Below the pieces are notes generated by a model. It ran no database searches. It was given only the letters and a program-made list of their open reading frames with translations, and had not been told where the DNA came from. Source: Austropuccinia psidii (taxonomy: Eukaryota > Basidiomycota > Pucciniomycetes > Pucciniales > Sphaerophragmiaceae). From it: 64,000 bases of DNA. Of the stretch, positions 49,367 through 59,960 are shown piece after piece; the stretch's first letter is position 1; each line of letters begins with the position of its first letter. The translations under genes were made by a program, and so were the position numbers. The stretch lies in the NCBI GenBank assembly GCA_023105745.1, contig JALGQZ010000011.1, positions 47,894,698 through 47,958,697 on the forward strand, in the 5' to 3' direction.

Positions 49367-50126
49367 ATGGATTTGATAAGAAATTATTGGGAGATAATGT
49401 TTTTCATGTTTATCAATGATGAAATATGGAAGAGGAAGAATTCTCTTTGTATGAAGTCTAATAAAGGTGGAATCTGGATCCTTCTTTTTGGCTAATTAAA
49501 CTAGAGAGAATTCCTTGTGATCTTGTTCAATATTTGTTGCATTTTTATCAATTAAGCTTAATTGTCTCCCTTGGGTTCTGGTTCAAAATGGGGGGATGGG
49601 TTTGTATGATTGAAACATATCATATTGGAAATCAAAAGGATGATCAGTTTGACTCCCACCATTAATAGTATCATTAGATTTTGAAGTGATTGGAATTTAT
49701 TGTTTAATATAATTGAAAAGTGATTTATTAATTGAATCACTATTATATGGATTTGATAAGAAATTATTGGGAGATAAGGTTTTTCATGTTTATCAATGAT
49801 GACATATGGAAGAGGAAGAACCCTCTTTGTAGGAAGTCTAATAAAGGTGGAAGTGGGATACTTCTTTTTGGCTAATTAAACCAAATAAAAGTCCTTGTGA
49901 TCTTTTTCAATATTTGTTGCATTGTTAGAAATGAAGTTTAATTGTCTCCTTTGGGTTCTGGTTCAAAATGGGGGGTTGAGTTTGGATGATTGAAGCATAT
50001 CATATTGGAAATCAAAAGGATGATCAGTTTGAGTCCCACCATTAATAGTATAATTGGATTTTGAAGTGATTGTAATTTATTGACGAATATAATTGACAAG
50101 TGATTGATGAATTGAATCACTATTAT
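49367..50126. repeat. Tandem duplication of a 380-bp unit
   Basis: Unit 1 (49367-49746) and unit 2 (49747-50126) both begin ATGGATTTGATAAGAAATTA and end GAATCACTATTAT, with scattered substitutions and no obvious length change. Each unit gives a similar minus-strand frame ending CFNHxNxxPHFEPEPKGDN, but the frames look like chance products. Confidence 0.85.
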
Positions 50127-51749
50127 CAAATACTTGAGTCCAACAATCCAAATTATAAGAGGTTTCCGATTGGAAAGTTTTGTTTTGAAATTGAGTGAGG
50201 ATAGAATTTATTTCAATAATAGAAACATCATTTTTAATATAAATTACAAGCCCAAAAACAAAATTCCTCCCATAAATTAATAAACACAAAAATAATAGAA
50301 AAAATAGAATGATTAATAAAGTCAGCTTGATAATCATTAAAAAACAAATATTTAAGAAATATTAAAAAATAAGGCATGGATTATCATTATGTTGGTTGAA
50401 AGGGTGTAAAATATAAGATGAAAGATTTATATGGGCTAATTTGAACTTAATAAATATTGATTAGAAAAAAATATAGCTTATCAATACTTTGAGGGAACTG
50501 TGAAAAATTATTAAATATTTCTTTCAAATCAATTAGAAATAGATTACTAATAATTATTAGGAATTTATTTAGAATAAAATTCTAATTTTTTTGATAAATT
50601 AACTAAGAAGTTTAAATAAACAATTGAGGTGGATGGTTAATAAGGGAAATGATTAGGTGGGTTGAGAGGTGTGTGCAGTAGTTAAGGAGGTGGTTTGAAT
50701 ATGAAATTAATTATAAATAAGTTGAATTACCTATGATACCCAAAAAAAAAGAATAAGAAAATATATAAAAAAAGGTCAATTATTTAATACTGAAGAGGAT
50801 AATCATACCTAGGCAATTAATATGAGGTTAAAGGAGTTGATTTTTAGTGTTTTTAGTTTCAATTTCTGGGGTGATAGATGAAAAAAATAAAAAACAAACG
50901 ATAAAAACTCTATGATCTTTGAAAAAAGGGTGTAAAAAAAATCAGTATGTATTTTTATTAAGTTGAATCAGATGAGATAAATTTTCCTGAAAGACTCAAA
51001 ATGAATAATGAATAATTTAATTCTGAAGAAATTGAAAATAATTTGAGCTGAGAAATGTAAAATTATTCTCTTTTTTTTTTGTTGTTTTCTGATTGCACTA
51101 AGAAAAAAAAAATTAATATTTTTTTGTATTTTTATGAATTTGAGTTTGAAAGAATTTTTAAAAAAAAATTGATTGATCTCAAAGATATCAGTCATTTTTT
51201 TGATTTATTAAAAACAAAAAAAAATAATTCCAAATTAGAGCCTGAAAAGAAATCCATTCAATTGAGTTGATTTTGGAAACTTTCATTTTAATTCATTCTT
51301 TTCAGCTAATACCCCCAAAAAAAACTTTTGATATTTTTGAAGTAAACCAAATGCACATTTAAAATCTATTTAAATTGATAAATGATATATCTTATTGAAA
51401 TAATAATTCAAATAATTCTTTTTCTTTATTTTTAGACTAATTTGAGTCACTAATATACATTTTTAAAGTAAAAAATTGACCTTACTCATTAATATCTTAC
51501 TTTTTTTTCCAATACAAAGAGAACAAAAAGGCCACATTATATGAATTGGGATCACATTTCACCCTTCCACGCAGCTTTGTGAAACATTTAATATGTAAAA
51601 CTGCTAAATAAATGTCAAAAAATTTCATTCTTGTGAAATGACTATCAAATAATATCAGTTTATGAACCCAACCTATCATACCATCCAGGACCTAATGAAT
51701 GACTTACCAATTCATGTAGACTGAAAAATGAATGTCAGGATGAATTTCA

Positions 51750-52870
51750 CTTCCACAAGTTTTTTTTAAGAATCTAATTCAGAAACTGTCAAATCCATAG
51801 TATGTTGCTCTTTTTGTAACCACAACTCTTTATCCCATTTTCCTTGTTCAAATTTTCATGTATCCATATTTTTCACATTTTCAAAATATGGTTTAATTTC
51901 TTTCAAAAGCCTTTCCTTTTCATGTTTCTCCGGGCAGACTTTTTTCCCTTCAATCCACTTCTATTTATCTCATTCCAAGAAAGCATGATCAGTTGCCTCA
52001 TAAGCTAACATGAAAGACCAAAATTATGTTTCTAAAAAAATTCCTTACATTTTTTCCAATTTTCAATGAGCTTATGATATGTTGGAGAAAGTAAATAATT
52101 CATCTTCTTTTTTTGACCCACTTACCCCATTCAAATTGAAGCTGGACCCCCACTTTCTCTTTTGGTATGAGCTAATTTCTATTTACCATAACTACATAAG
52201 CAGAAACCACAATCAATACAGCCCAATCAGCCTCTTAATCAACATGATGATTATATTGATCTATATCTGCTGTGATCATAACATTTTATTCCTTGGTGAC
52301 CATAGATTCCTAAATCACAAAGCTCAAGTCATATCTAAAAAGTCTTTTCAAGCCTAAATGGACTTACTTACCTAATCATTTTGAACCCCTTCCTTGACTT
52401 CAGTTAAAATCACTTCCTCAACCTATTGTTAATCATGAATGGCCAGTGAAGCAAAATTTGGTTTGTGACCAAAAAGCGCATAAGTCTTGGGAAAATATGG
52501 ACACATAATCTCTCACTTTTCAGCCATAGTATGGATTCACATTTTCTCATCTTCTTGAGTGATTCCCACTCCAGTTAGGTTTTCAAGCTTCTTACCTGTG
52601 GAATATTTCTTCCTAAATATATGCTATGTGTGATGACTACTAGCAGATCTGAGATTCAATTGGTGATGGGATTTCTTATTCACCTCCATAGCCATCAGGT
52701 GAAAACCATTTTTGTACTCTCAAGTGGCCTTCTGATGAATTTTGAGGCACTGCTCCCAAAAACATGTATTAATTTTTGATTTATTAGTGAGCCAATTTAC
52801 AATACATAAGTAGTCTGGTCAAGTTAGAGGGCCACAGGGATGTAAGAGACTTAAGCTTTCTTTCATGGTT
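51750..52870 (-). pseudogene. Harbinger accessory gene relic (H2)
   Basis: On the plus strand the blocks CCAGTTAGGTTTTCAAGCTT (near 52571), AGATCTGAGAT (near 52647), ATAGCCATCAGGTGAAA (near 52689) and TTTGGTTTGTGACCAAAAAG (near 52459) correspond in order to blocks at about 59031, 59083, 59145 and 58915 in H1. The last encodes FGHKPN in both. Many stops interrupt it. The C-terminal coiled-coil part may continue to about 51750 (Trp- and Glu-rich stretches on the minus strand), less certainly. The apparent plus-strand frame 52079-52357 is a shadow of this relic. Confidence 0.65.
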
Positions 52871-53589
52871 GATTATTTTTGCTTGATGGAATGGCATGGG
52901 ATTTTGAGTAATAAAGTTTCATTTAAATATTTTTAGAAGGGTGTATGTAAATAAGAAATTTAAATGATACAGTCAATGGCTTGTGGGAATTGATTGATTA
53001 ATTTTTTGGTAGAAGGGGTTAGGTTTCAATAATAAATAAATCTTAGGTTAGTTTTAAGCCTGGAAATCCCATCACTTGCTTTTAAATCAAAAAACCTAGG
53101 GGACTACATCAAAAAAGTGCAGGATTTATAAGCTAAAAATGTGGGTTATTTATATGGGATTTAGGCCCTAAGTCCTGCATTTTTGGGGTTTATGATTTTG
53201 TATAATTGACACCACCTAATATTTAAATTAATTTTTTTTGAACCTTCATTTATTAATCTTGATAAGAAATGAACTTTTAATTAAAAGCTTGAAATAAATC
53301 ACTATTTTAATTAAAATACTTTCTTTAATATAAACCAAAAGTGCTGAATTGTGCTGTTTTTTTGAATTCTCTCTATTAATGATTTTTGAATAAGTCTCTT
53401 TATTAAATTAAGTATATGATATTAAATACAAATATATAATTTTGCTATGGCTGATATTTTCGTATCTCCCAGCCTCAGAATATGTTGAACTTCAAGCGCC
53501 TTCCAGAAGGTATGGCCATATTTCTTATTGGTATATGGTTCAAAATGATTCAATTTTTTCCCCATTTATCTCACTTCAAGAAATGAAAT

Positions 53590-53624
53590 TCATCAATTAA
53601 GCTAACCATTCCTTTACCAAGATT
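53590..53624 (+). pseudogene. H0 transposase, left fragment at the H1 insertion
   Basis: Encodes SIKLTIPLPRL, which lines up with AIQLAVALSRLG of the H1 transposase and continues at 59608 with GLNGDGEALYKTG. The final ATT (53622-53624) is the left copy of the 3-bp target duplication made when H1 inserted. Sequence further left is too decayed to place. Confidence 0.7.
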
Positions 53625-53652
53625 AGGGGGTCTCAAAGTTACCAAATCCCAC
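53625..53652 (+). repeat. H1 left terminal inverted repeat
   Basis: Starts AGGGGGTCTCAAAGTTACC. Pairs with 59577-59604. The subterminal region to about 53820 is rich in AAATCCC and GGGATTT phrases that also occur near the right end. Confidence 0.85.
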
Positions 53653-53944
53653 ACTCAAAATCCCAAGTTTTTTTTTGCCAACTTCCTGCATTAATTTCTT
53701 GGGATTTCAGAAATCCCACACCTCAAGAGGTGAGGTATTTTGAGGTACAAAAACCCAGGTTTTTTGGTACCAAATCCAGTGTTTAAATACTGAAATCCCG
53801 CCTTTAGCTTCCCATAAAGGGACATGTTTCAAACACACAACTCAGTAAGGGCATGTTTAATTGCATAAAATCTCAATAAACTCATCATTTACTAAGTTAT
53901 TTGATTTCAAATTGCATTTACTACAAGCCTTTTCTTCATTTACC

Positions 53945-55191
53945 ATGCCCAAGGCATTGAAAAGGCTACCTTTACTTCAGACCTTGAACTCACTGCAGTT
54001 CATCGATGCTCTCAACTCTGATAGTGATTCTTATATCCAGGAAGATATAATCTTATTAGATATGATAAAATCACAAAGATACATCAATCCTCATAGAAGA
54101 TATCCATCACATTACATGTATACAATGAATGATTTACAGACATTATCATCTGAAAAGTTTTGACAGCTATGTAGGACCACACATGAATCATTTGAAAAAT
54201 GGGTTGCACAAATTCAAGCTGATAAAACCTTTCAAAAATCATCACAAAACAAACAATGCACTCCTGCCATCCAATTGGCTGTGGCATTATCAAGGCTAGG
54301 ATCAAATGGCAATGGGGCCACTTTGGGAAAGATTGGAATGTTGTTTGGAATTAGCCATGGGGCTATTGTGTTGTACACTCAAAGATTCATCCAGATATTA
54401 ATGAAGCTGAAGCGCAAAGTGATTGTGTGGCCAACAATAGAACAACGAAGAGAGATTTCTCAAGTAATACAAGCAGAAGGCTTCCCTGGGTGAATTGGGT
54501 TTATTGATGGGAGTCTAATACCATTAGCACAACGTCCTCCCAATGATGGTGAAGCCTATTTTGATTGCAAAAAGAGGTAAGCTGTTGAATCTTCATTCTT
54601 TATTTCAATTTTACTGATTGTTTACAAATAAGGTATGCTATGTCAATACAACTGGTTTGCAATATCAACAAACAGTTCACTGCGCTACATGTTGGTTGTA
54701 CTGGGTCACTTCATGATTTGAATGTCTATCAACATATGAAAATAGCACAAACACCTCAAGAGGTTTATGAAAAGGATCAGTACTTACTTGCAGATTCAGC
54801 ATATGCAAGCTCTCCTTGGGTTGTTCCAGCATATACGGGAGTTGTAGCACAGAATGAAGACAACCATTCTTTCAATTACTGTCTAGCAAAATCAAGGGTC
54901 AGAATTGAGCATGCAATTGGAATTTTGAAGGAGAGGTGGTTTTCTCTAAGGGAAATGCAAAATCAAATGAGGGATAATCATGAAATCGAATATTTTGTTA
55001 GTTGGGTTGTGTCTTGCACAATTTTACATAATATGTTATCACAAATTGGTGATGCATGGTTTGATTTATATGAAGATGATGATCCACCACATGCGGAAAA
55101 TCTGGCCAACAACGACATTGGGGAAGAAGTGGTAAATATGCATGAAAAAATTAAACCAATCACTTTGGCTTGGAGAAATAGTCAATTGTAA
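53945..55191 (+). pseudogene. PIF/Harbinger DDE transposase (H1), two in-frame stops
   Basis: Cuts and pastes the element at its terminal repeats; family known as DDE_Tnp_4 or Harbinger nuclease. ATG at 53945 (MPKALKRL). Helix-turn-helix-like part: LSRLGSNGNGATLGKIGMLF then ISHGAIVLYTQR. Catalytic blocks: IGFIDGSLIPL (Asp 54506-54508), HVGCTGSLHDLNV (Asp 54715-54717), YLLADSAY (Asp 54793-54795), RVRIEHAIGILKERW (Glu 54907-54909). One intron, 54577-54632 (56 bp, GTAAGC to AAG), joins KKR to YAMSIQL in frame. Breaks: TGA at 54161-54163 and TGA at 54491-54493, the latter where relic H3 reads Cys (GFPG-stop-IGFIDG against LPGCIGFID). Otherwise full length. Confidence 0.88.
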
Positions 55192-55379
55192 ATTTCATCA
55201 GGACTAATGTTTTATGTACTTAATTTAATGGCATACAACGGAGTGGAGATGTTATTCATAAAATAAGACTATTTAAAATTAATATTTTTTAGTTCTTTTT
55301 TGATCCTGCATATTTCTTGCAGAGGACCCATTGACTCTTGAATTAACTTTGGTGGGTGTTATTTTCAATAATTTTTCAC

Positions 55380-56439
55380 CTACATTAAATAATTTAGGTT
55401 TATTTGAAAAGAACACCCAAAATGAGTAATTTTGTCATGACTGATAATTTCTGGAGGTGGTTTTGTTGTATGATGAACCATTGTTGATGTCTTCCAAAGA
55501 ATTTCCATGATGCCAGGTTTTTTTGAAAAATCAATCTCCATTTTCAATTTGGGGAAGTGCAAGCCATGTCCAGAGGGGGTGGATGGAAATCTTTTTTTGA
55601 TAGAAAAGAAAATATACCATAAGTCCAGGCATTGAGATCATTTGAATCTTTGTGTGGCTTATTGAAAAATCCATCTTGGGGGACAATGAAATTGATAAAT
55701 GATTTGAATTCTTCCTTGGGCTTGGCAGAAGTCCATTTGAGTTGACTGAAATTGGGTAATTGGGCTGCTTCCATTAATGATTGATTTTCATTTTCTGCTA
55801 ATTTTGAAAAATGGGAGATTCTTGAGTAAACAAATTCGTCATATTGATGAAGCTTTATCCATTGATTGTTATCTGTTTCAACTTGATGAGGAGTTAAACC
55901 TGGTTTTCTGGAGTAAACACCTAATAATTTTGTAATTAGTCAGTAATTATTAAGGTAATAAGCCAAAAATATCACACACCTGCAGATTTTCCAGAATCAG
56001 GACCAGATCAAAACCCAATACCTTTCATAATGCCACCTTGGAGTTGCTTATTGGTTTTAATTTCTTGTTGATTTTGAGATAAGGACATTAATGTCTTGAT
56101 GATTTTTTGCAGCATATGAGAGTGGCCAGAGGAATTATCAAACAGGGTTATTTCATATATGATGACAGGAAAAAAGGGCTTTGTGGTTCTATTAATGAGT
56201 ATATAAGGATGGGGGAGAGTTTTAAGTGATGGAATTTTTAACCATGAGGCATTGACAGATTTCTGGTCAATCGAAATTGCTGAAAAGTTTTTAAATTCTT
56301 TCTTTGAATGGCCAAGGTGAGACATTATTTGTTTTGAATCATGGATGTGTTGTCTTTGGCTTTGGGTGAGCTTTCTTTTATGATTTGATTTGGTATTATT
56401 ATCCTCATGATGTTCTATATTTGGTTTAGTCCTAACCAT
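55380..56439 (-). pseudogene. Tet-like 2-oxoglutarate/Fe(II) oxygenase carried by H1
   Basis: ATG at 56439 (MVRTKPNIEHHED). A basic segment KRKLTQSQRQ and PHPYILINR are followed by GIMKGIGF. The core holds GFFNKPHKDSNDLNAWTYG with the iron-binding HxD (HKD, 55646-55654); about 58 residues on, EILWKTSTMVHHTT supplies the distal His (55470-55475), and THFGCSFQIN closes the fold. This is the wording I recall for rust proteins annotated Tet-like 2OG-Fe(II) oxygenase (not searched). TET/JBP enzymes oxidise 5-methyl bases in DNA; the substrate here is unknown. One intron, 55921-55979 (59 bp). Breaks: TGA at 56008-56010 and a frameshift near 55580 (FHPPP to GHGLHFPK). A frame upstream repeats the VRTKP phrase (VRVRTKPDSAHH), suggesting a small internal duplication. 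Confidence 0.75.
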
Positions 56440-56599
56440 GACATCAAGAGGAGCAATAATAACTTCATCATCTTTCAAATCATTCTGATGATGTGCTGAG
56501 TCTGGTTTAGTCCTAACCCTGACATCATCAAAATTATTGGAAGATTGAGAGAGAGGATGAGCATTTTTTTGAATTTTAAGGATGATGGAAGGGGTGGGA

Positions 56600-58150
56600 A
56601 ATTAAATGACATTGCAAAATAAATCTTTATAATTAATCCTCCCCTATATGAACAAATAAATCAAAAGGTTAAACAAAAATTAAACTAAAAAATCAATCAT
56701 GGGTCAGTAATGATTATAATCCAAAAACAAAATACAGCAGGTCAACATGATTATGATTTGAATGAAAAAAAGACAAAAAAAACCCATAAGTGATGGATGA
56801 TAATCATTATAAAAGAAAAAAAACATGGTCAGTAATCATCAATTATTTTTCAAATTAAATAAATGAATAAAAATAAAAATAAAAATAAAATCAAAGAAAT
56901 GATGATTAGAGAAAAAAAAATAAATCATGATCAGTAAATCATTTTTCAAATTAAATAAATGAATAAAAAAAATTAAAAGAAATGATCATTAGAGAAATAA
57001 AAAATAAATCATCATCAGCAATTTATTTTTCAAATTAAATAAAAGATTAAAAAAAAATGAAAAAATCATGCTAATGGCCTCTGGGGGCCATTAGCATTGA
57101 AAATAAATAAAAAGGCTCCAAATCGATTTGGAGCGATTAGAAGAGGCTAGGCCCTGGAACCTCCCAGGAGCCTATTTGGGAGGTTCCAGGGTGAGTGAGG
57201 TGGAGTTATGAGATGGGTGGGGGGTTTTGGGAGGTGGATGATGATTGATGATGGTGATGGATGGGTGAGTTGTGGATGATAATGGATGATGATGATGATG
57301 GGTGGGTGAGTTTGGGAGGTGCAGAAAAATGAAAAATTATAAAAGAAGAAAAAAAAATACCTATAGAAAACAAAAATCAGGTTAGAAAAAAATAGTAGTG
57401 GTGAAACAAAAAGAAGAAAAATTCACTTACCTGAATTTTAAAAAAGGTGGATTTTTTTTAGAGGGAGGGGTGAAAAGTAAAAATAGAAAAAAAGAAATTG
57501 AGATTTAAGAATTAAAATTAAAAGAAACATTAAAAAAAATTGGTGAATTTCTTTTAAGAGGGAGGTCTGAAAAGTAAAAATAAAAAAAAAGTGAGAATTA
57601 AGATTTGAAATGAAAAAATAAAAAATAAAAAAAAGGTGTTTTTTTTTTAAATTGGAGGGGTGAAAAGTAAAAATAAAAAGTAATAATTTTAAATAAATTA
57701 AAGAAAAAAATCAAAAATTAAGAATTAAAAATCCAAAATCCAAAATACAAGGGAAAATTCCCAATTAAAAGCTGAAACCCTTCAAAATAAAAAATAAAAA
57801 TTCACCTTTAAATCAAAAAAAACATATAGAAAAATATGAAAAAATATAAAAAAAAACAATGAAATGACATTTTCATAAAAAAGGAAAAAAGGCATCCTCA
57901 AATTTGATTTTTGAACAGACTTCATATCAAATCTCAATGAAAAACTTGCCCAGATTTTCAATTCTGTCCTAAATTGGAAATAAATGTCATATGAAGGTAA
58001 AATGGCAAGTTGGTGCCCCAATTATGCATAAACATTGAAATTTCCATTTTGTAATGAAGTGGAGTTAGATTTCTGACATAAGACCAATAACTAAACATAA
58101 AAATAAGATTTATTGAACAAGCACCACATATAAATGGATCACATTGCATA
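56600..58150. repeat. H1 spacer: AT-rich tandem repeats around a G-rich hairpin segment
   Basis: No gene. Three copies of an 80-100 bp unit (phrases TTTTCAAATTAAATAAATGAAT or near) start at about 56822, 56926 and 57004. Three hairpins follow (57068-57191), then a GGTGG and GATGAT-rich stretch (57200-57320). Three further copies of a 93-bp unit with GAGGGAGGGGTGAAAAGTAA-like phrases start at about 57448, 57541 and 57634. Confidence 0.8.
57068..57191. repeat. Cluster of three perfect hairpins
   Basis: Hairpin 1: ATGCTAATGGCC (57068-57079) pairs with GGCCATTAGCAT (57086-57097), loop 6. Hairpin 2: a perfect 20-base palindrome at 57115-57134 (GCTCCAAATC and its complement). Hairpin 3: CCCTGGAACCTCCC (57152-57165) pairs with GGGAGGTTCCAGGG (57178-57191), loop 12. 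They lie in the middle of H1 between its convergent oxygenase and accessory genes and the transposase side. Confidence 0.9.
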
Positions 58151-58161
58151 TATGTAATAAG

Positions 58162-59359
58162 TTATTTTTTATTGATTAATGCCAGAATGCGTTCCAGCTC
58201 CCCAATTGGCCTGCTTGATGACAATGCTGCTGTAGTGAGATCTGTCTGGCATTGCTTTCCCTTCAATTCCAATTCACGAATCCACTTTTCTTTTTCAAAT
58301 TCATATTTCTTCGTATTTTGCCTCTCCTCAAACTCCATTTGCTTTTGCAACTTGACTTCTTCAAACTGTTGCTTGCTTTCTCTTCATTCCACCTCTCCCT
58401 GTCCCACTCCAAACAAGCATTGTCACTGGTTTCACAGGCTATGAATCATGACTTTTGTCAGTAGTATTGATAAGAGTAACCATAAATACTAAACATACCC
58501 TTTTGCCGTGATTCAAGCAAATTTACATATGTTGGTGCAAACATATCCATCGGCCTTTTCCTAGAGCCACTCTTGTCATTCAAGTTGGTTGTCAATGCTT
58601 GATTACGCTTTTGTGTTGAATGCATTATGGATTTACTTTGCTGTTCAAAGGAGAAATAATCAACAATGGATTTCATAAGTATCAGGCTTAGACGTACTTA
58701 CTGATTCATCTTGAAGGTTTTCTGCTTGAACCAAAGGATCCAGAATGTGAGGTAAATCCAAGCAATTATTCTCCTTTGAAAAGCAAATGACCTGTAATTA
58801 TCTGAGGTAAAAAAAGGAAGAGACAATAACTTACCTTATCAAGCAAAACATCATCATCATCACCATTGAAACTGTCTTTTTCTTGCAAATCATAGCTTGC
58901 AATGGGAGTGACATTGGGCTTGTGGCCAAAGAGCTCATCCATTTCCACATAGCAAGGACACATACTTTCCAGCTTCTCACTCATTGATTTTATTCCTTTA
59001 CTCTCATCTTCTTCCGTTATTCCAGCCCCAGTTAAATTTTCAAATTTTTTTGCTGCCATATATTTCTTTTTATATGTTCACCATAGATCTGGGATGCTGC
59101 TTGAACTAAGGTTTAGGTGATTTTGTGATTTTTTGTTGACCTCAATGGCCATAAGCTGAAAGCCATGCTGCTTTGAGGAAGGAGGTCTTCCAATAGATGT
59201 TGAACCGCTAGTACCAAAACATGACTCAAAATTGGATTTGACTGAAAGCCAATTAATTATGGTTAAATAATCTGTACATATTAAGTGACCTGATGGATGA
59301 GGCAGGCCAGAGGTGATCTTCATATCTGTCTTGATTTGTCTTGCTTTGGATTGAGGCAT
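58162..59359 (-). pseudogene. Harbinger second protein (DNA-binding/accessory type) of H1
   Basis: Starts MPQSKARQIKTDMK (59359). The first part (YLTIINWLSVKSNFESCFGT to DLW, then TYKKKYMAAKKFENLTG) resembles the Myb/SANT-like or trihelix domain of Harbinger partner proteins. An acidic region and DELFGHKPNVTPIASYD follow, then a basic KRNQALT to KRPMDMF segment and a C-terminal coiled coil (KQMEFEERQNTKKYEFEKEK). Three introns join in frame: 58792-58834 (43 bp), 58641-58701 (61 bp), 58439-58498 (60 bp). Breaks: TGA at 59078-59080 between DLW and TYKKK, and a frame change near 58390. The partner protein normally helps import the transposase and binds the termini; inferred here from family and position. 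Confidence 0.7.
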
Positions 59360-59576
59360 TATTATATGGATGAAGAAGTATAAATGGACTGTAAGCTGTT
59401 TGGTCAGATTGTCCAAAATGGAGTGTAGAAGAATATGTTGTGCAGGTATGAATTGTGAGTACTCATTTGGGTTAGGTTTCAAGCTGAAATCCCAGATGCA
59501 TGGGACTTGGTCAAAATACCAGGGGACTCAGTTAAAATGCCATGGGATTTACACATAAAAAACCCGGGATTTAGTG

Positions 59577-59604
59577 TTGGGATTTGGTGACTTTGACACC
59601 CCCT
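59577..59604 (-). repeat. H1 right terminal inverted repeat
   Basis: Ends CTTTGACACCCCCT, the complement of the left terminus with two mismatches, followed by the second ATT copy of the target duplication (59605-59607). Confidence 0.85.
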
Positions 59605-59960
59605 ATTGGGATTAAATGGTGATGGTGAAGCTTTATACAAAACTGGAATTAGTTTTGGAGTCAGTCAAGGCAAAATTAGTTTATATACCCATCAAATTAT
59701 GGTATTTCTGTTTGAATACAGGAACTAACTCATCAAGTAGACAAATTTAATTAAGAGAAGGGAAGCCTTGGGGATTTTGAAGCAAGAGGGGTTCCCTTGG
59801 CACAGACTAGCAAAAGATGGCAGAGAATACTTCACCATGAAAAGGTCTGGCTCATGAACTTTATTCCAGAGCTAAGTTTGGCTAATCCACAGGTTTATTC
59901 TGATATCTTACATCTGGGTTGCACTGGTGTAATGCATGATTTGACTACTTGACCAATGAA
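59605..59960 (+). pseudogene. H0 transposase, right fragment
   Basis: Continues the H0 frame from 53624. GLNGDGEALYKTGISFGVSQ (from 59609) lines up with GSNGNGATLGKIGMLFGISH of H1. Then ALGILKQEGFPW corresponds to the EGFPG region, LAKDGREYFTMKR to NDGEAYFDCKKR, and LHLGCTGVMHDLTT to LHVGCTGSLHDLNV. The FIDG block with the first catalytic Asp is missing, and the pieces are in different frames. An old, dead transposase. Confidence 0.7.

Larger units (their letters stand above)
48940..53217 (-). mobile_element. H2: eroded relative of Harbinger element H1
   Basis: It has a Tet-like oxygenase relic (about 48940-49260) and an accessory-gene relic (about 51750-52870), both on the minus strand in the same order as in H1. 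The right end is CACCACCT at 53210-53217, comparable to CACCCCCT in H1. Subterminal sequence also corresponds, with GTCCTGCAT and TAGGGGACT-type blocks at similar distances. No left end or transposase was found, so the left boundary is that of the recognisable homology only. Confidence 0.6.
53625..59604 (+). mobile_element. H1: PIF/Harbinger-like DNA transposon with an oxygenase cargo gene
   Basis: Terminal inverted repeats at 53625-53652 and 59577-59604 begin AGGGGGTSTCAAAG and run into ACCAAATCCCA with two mismatches in the first 27 bases. Flanks are ATT on both sides (53622-53624 and 59605-59607). Between the ends lie a DDE transposase (+), a Tet-like oxygenase (-) and the second Harbinger protein (-), converging on a repeat- and hairpin-rich spacer. 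Each gene carries one or two disabling changes, so this copy is dead, but domain order and introns are clear. Classical Harbinger elements have the transposase and a Myb/SANT-like partner; the oxygenase is an addition. Confidence 0.82.

Noticed and set aside
49558..50337. Minus-strand frames ending PHFEPEPKGDN as a duplicated gene
   Set aside because: The likeness comes from the 380-bp tandem DNA duplication; no start, splice or domain evidence supports translation.
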